Assembly: GCF_000018145.1 (NCBI RefSeq)
Contig: NC_009952.1
Location: 308,501-372,500 of the forward strand
Direction: 5' to 3'
From: Dinoroseobacter shibae DFL 12 = DSM 16493
GTDB taxonomy: Bacteria; Pseudomonadota; Alphaproteobacteria; Rhodobacterales; Rhodobacteraceae
DNA length: 64,000 nucleotides
Positions 62,049 through 64,000 of this stretch are shown piece by piece (within the stretch, counting starts at the first letter, position 1; each line of letters starts with the position of its first letter). The translations under genes were made by a program, and so were the position numbers. A model generated the notes under the pieces. That model had not been told where the DNA came from, searched no databases, and worked only from the letters and a program-made list of their open reading frames with translations.

Positions 62049-63118
62049 ACCGACACCTTTCGGATCCATTGGTCCACGGCCACCGCGGCGATGATGAGAA
62101 GCCCGATCAGCAGGAAGGTCCATTGGGCGTCGGCGCCCAGCAGGCGCAGCCCCAGGGTGAACACGCCGACGATCAACGCCCCGAAGAACGCGCCCAGGAT
62201 CGAGCCGCGCCCGCCGAAGAGCGAGATGCCCCCGATCACCACGGCGGTGATGCTTTCGATATTGGCCAGCTGGCCCGAGGTGGGCGAGACCGACCCGATC
62301 CGTCCGATCAGGGCCCAGCCCGCGAAGGCGCAGATCAGTCCCGACAGCATGTAGACCGAGATCAGGGTCCTGCTGACCTGGACGCCGGACAGCTCGGCCG
62401 CCTCCGGGTCGTCGCCGACGGCGTAGACATGGCGTCCCCAGGCGGTGTGCCTGAGCGCATAGGCCAGCACGATCACCAGCAGCACCATGAAGATCACGCC
62501 GTAGGTCAGGCGCGCGCCGCCGATCTCCAGCGTGGTGCCGAAGAATTGCAGCAGGGGCGCCTGGTCGCGGATGTCCTGGGAGCGGATGGTCTCGTTGCGG
62601 GAATAAAGGAAGTTGGCCGCCAGCACGATCTGCCACATGCCCAGGGTGACGATGAAGGGCGGCAGCTTGACCTTGGCCACGAGCCAGCCGTTGATGAAGC
62701 CGAGCAAGGTGCCGCAGAGCAGCCCGCAGGCGACCGCGACCTCGACCGGCAGCCCGTAGCGGAAGGTGAACTGGCCCATCACCACCGAACTCATCACCAT
62801 GATCGCCCCCACGCTCAGGTCGATCCCGGCGGTCAGGATCACCAGGCTCTGGGCGGCGGCGACGATGCCGACGATCTGCACCTGTTGCAGGATCAGGGTC
62901 AGCGCGAAGGGGGAGAAGAATTTCGAGCCCAGGAGCAGCCCGAACACCGCGATGGCCGCCACCAGCACGATCAGCGGCACCAGCGCCGGGGTCTGGTGCA
63001 GGGCGTGCTGGAACTTCCGCGTGAAGCCCTGGGGGCCATGGTCGAACTCGGCCACCGCGGCGGCGCTGTCCTTGAGGGCAGATTCGTAGTCCTGGCCTTG
63101 CGGGCGCGGTTCGGTCAT
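62045..63118 (-). CDS. frcC: Sugar ABC transporter permease (RbsC/FrcC-like)
   Basis: 357 residues, eight to ten hydrophobic helices. Conserved VILTAGIDLSVGAIMVMSSVVMG, VKLPPFIVTLGMWQIVLAANFLYS and GDDPEAAELSGVQVSRTLISVY (ATPase contact). A soluble N-terminal 35 residues (MTEPRPQGQDYESALKDSA) precedes helix 1, as in FrcC relatives. It lies between the binding protein and the ATPase in one operon. Confidence 0.85.
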   Translation of the reverse strand: MTEPRPQGQDYESALKDSAAAVAEFDHGPQGFTRKFQHALHQTPALVPLIVLVAAIAVFGLLLGSKFFSPFALTLILQQVQIVGIVAAAQSLVILTAGIDLSVGAIMVMSSVVMGQFTFRYGLPVEVAVACGLLCGTLLGFINGWLVAKVKLPPFIVTLGMWQIVLAANFLYSRNETIRSQDIRDQAPLLQFFGTTLEIGGARLTYGVIFMVLLVIVLAYALRHTAWGRHVYAVGDDPEAAELSGVQVSRTLISVYMLSGLICAFAGWALIGRIGSVSPTSGQLANIESITAVVIGGISLFGGRGSILGAFFGALIVGVFTLGLRLLGADAQWTFLLIGLLIIAAVAVDQWIRKVSV

Positions 63119-63214
63119 GGGGTGTCTCCGGTTGGGTCGTCAGGGGACGGGCCGCGGCAGGTGCCGGGGCGACGGAGGGGGGCCGGACGGGTGCCCGGCC
63201 CCGGGAGTGTCAGG

Positions 63215-64000
63215 TCAGCCCCAGCACAGGTTCCGGCCCTCTTCGACCGAGATGCTCTCGACCCCGTCAGCGGGGGTGTCGGTCACCAGGGCCACGCCGG
63301 TGTCGAAGAAGTCCTTGCCCGGGGTGGGTGCGGGCTTCTCGCCGGTTTCGGCCCAGGTCTTGATCGCCTCGATCCCGAGCGAGGCCATCAGCAGCGGGTA
63401 TTGCTGCGAGGTGGCGCCGATCACGCCGTCAGCCACGTTCTGCACGCCCGGGCAACCGCCATCGACGGATACGATGAGCACGTCGTTCTCGCGTCCGATC
63501 GCCTTGAGCGCCTCGTAGGCCCCGGCGGCGGCAGGCTCGTTGATGGTATAGACCACGTTGACCATCGGATCGGCGGCGAGGATGTTCTCCATCGCGGCGC
63601 GGCCGCCCTCTTCGGAGCCTTGGGTGACGTCCTGGCCCACGATCCGCGGATCGGTCTCGTCGCCCCAGCGGTTGGGATCGCCGATGTCGATGCCGAAGCC
63701 CTCGAGGAAGCCCTGGTTGCGCAGAACGCCCACGGTGGGCTGCGACACCTGGATGTTGAGCATGGCGATCTTGGCATCGGCGGCGGCATCGCCCATCTGG
63801 GCGCGCGCCCATTGGCCGATCAGCAACCCGGCGACATAATTGTCGGTGGCAAAGGTGGCATCCGCCGCATCCGCAGGGGTCAGCGGGGTGTCGAGTGCGA
63901 TCACCACCAGCCCGGCATCGCGGGCCTGCTGCACGGCACCGGTGATAGACGAGGTATCGGACGCGGTGATCAGGATGCCCTTCGCGCCGTCGAGGATGCA
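63215..64000 (-). CDS. frcB: Sugar ABC transporter substrate-binding protein (FrcB-like), 5' end outside window
   Basis: 262 residues of the C-terminal part are visible; the gene continues past base 64000 without a break. Type-1 periplasmic sugar-binding fold: [77 protein letters not shown] and [14 protein letters not shown]. It is the first gene of the importer operon. The ligand is inferred only from the FrcBCA likeness. Confidence 0.82.
   Translation of the reverse strand, partial: CILDGAKGILITASDTSSITGAVQQARDAGLVVIALDTPLTPADAADATFATDNYVAGLLIGQWARAQMGDAAADAKIAMLNIQVSQPTVGVLRNQGFLEGFGIDIGDPNRWGDETDPRIVGQDVTQGSEEGGRAAMENILAADPMVNVVYTINEPAAAGAYEALKAIGRENDVLIVSVDGGCPGVQNVADGVIGATSQQYPLLMASLGIEAIKTWAETGEKPAPTPGKDFFDTGVALVTDTPADGVESISVEEGRNLCWG

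Noticed and set aside
1..64000. CRISPR array, prophage or transposon
   Set aside because: No regular direct repeats with unique spacers, no cas, integrase, transposase or phage structural genes were found by reading both strands.

Overview
The window is a dense, GC-rich chromosomal segment of an alphaproteobacterium, most likely a Rhodobacteraceae (roseobacter/Rhodobacter group). This rests on several gene sets: the BztABCD/AapJQMP-type amino-acid transporter, MipZ, the RpoE-ChrR pair divergent from an FAD oxidoreductase, DUF1365, transporter, DUF3833 and SDR operon, paired M16 peptidases, the lspA-DUF3035 pair, a 41-residue zinc-free L36, and an endonuclease-type MutL. The genus cannot be fixed by reading alone. 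I see no phage, plasmid, insertion sequence or CRISPR array; the content is mostly core chromosome with a few accessory insertions.

Layout. 1-2.3 kb: 3' part of a glutamate/glutamine/aspartate/asparagine ABC importer. 2.3-12.1 kb: a mostly minus-strand core block (rpmH-rnpA-yidD, then ttcA and an EAL protein, then yidC-MOSC-engB, argB-ferredoxin-sixA) with one plus-strand SDR. 12.3-19 kb: tRNA-Arg, an orphan histidine kinase, a TVP38/flavoprotein pair, a secreted peptidoglycan-binding/I78-inhibitor fusion, mipZ and a Tat-exported metallo-hydrolase. 19-28.7 kb: BKACE enzyme, then a ribosome/SRP cluster (rpmE, rplS, trmD, rimM, rpsP, chorismate mutase, ffh) interleaved with a kinase-like gene on the other strand, a 48-residue membrane protein, an EVE-domain gene, bluB and three tandem acetyltransferases. 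29-31.9 kb: a frameshifted azoreductase with its divergent LysR regulator, an EamA exporter and an ArsR regulator. 32-40.7 kb: purH-lspA-DUF3035-M16-M16-mutL-rmuC, all plus strand. 40.7-46.8 kb: the rpoE-chrR singlet-oxygen response module and its divergent five-gene operon. 46.9-57.2 kb: DUF3775, an acyl-CoA synthetase, a complete branched-chain-type ABC importer (two ATPases, two permeases, binding protein) and a phenylacetate-CoA-ligase-like enzyme; this looks like a coupled import and CoA-activation system for an unknown carboxylate. 57.3-61.1 kb: small membrane protein, degenerate NUDIX, dinB, N-formylglutamate amidohydrolase-like gene, tRNA-Val, rpmJ. 61.2-64 kb: a minus-strand FrcBCA-like sugar ABC importer cut by the window end.

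Structure beyond genes. Three families of short intergenic repeats are visible: (i) perfect 22-bp palindromes with invariant CAAG ends and TTCGAA centre but covarying arms, five copies at three loci; (ii) a 42-nt block built on an 11-nt unit, found at 25.46 and 50.50 kb with 27 consecutive identical bases; (iii) a hairpin-rich element beginning with an ATACTCCGGGGG core, present in opposite orientations at 55.87 and 61.14 kb. The least conventional coding content is the peptidoglycan-binding/I78 fusion, the import-activation island with two small membrane-protein genes wedged into it, and the RpoE-ChrR target operon whose homologues have been linked to furan fatty acid formation.
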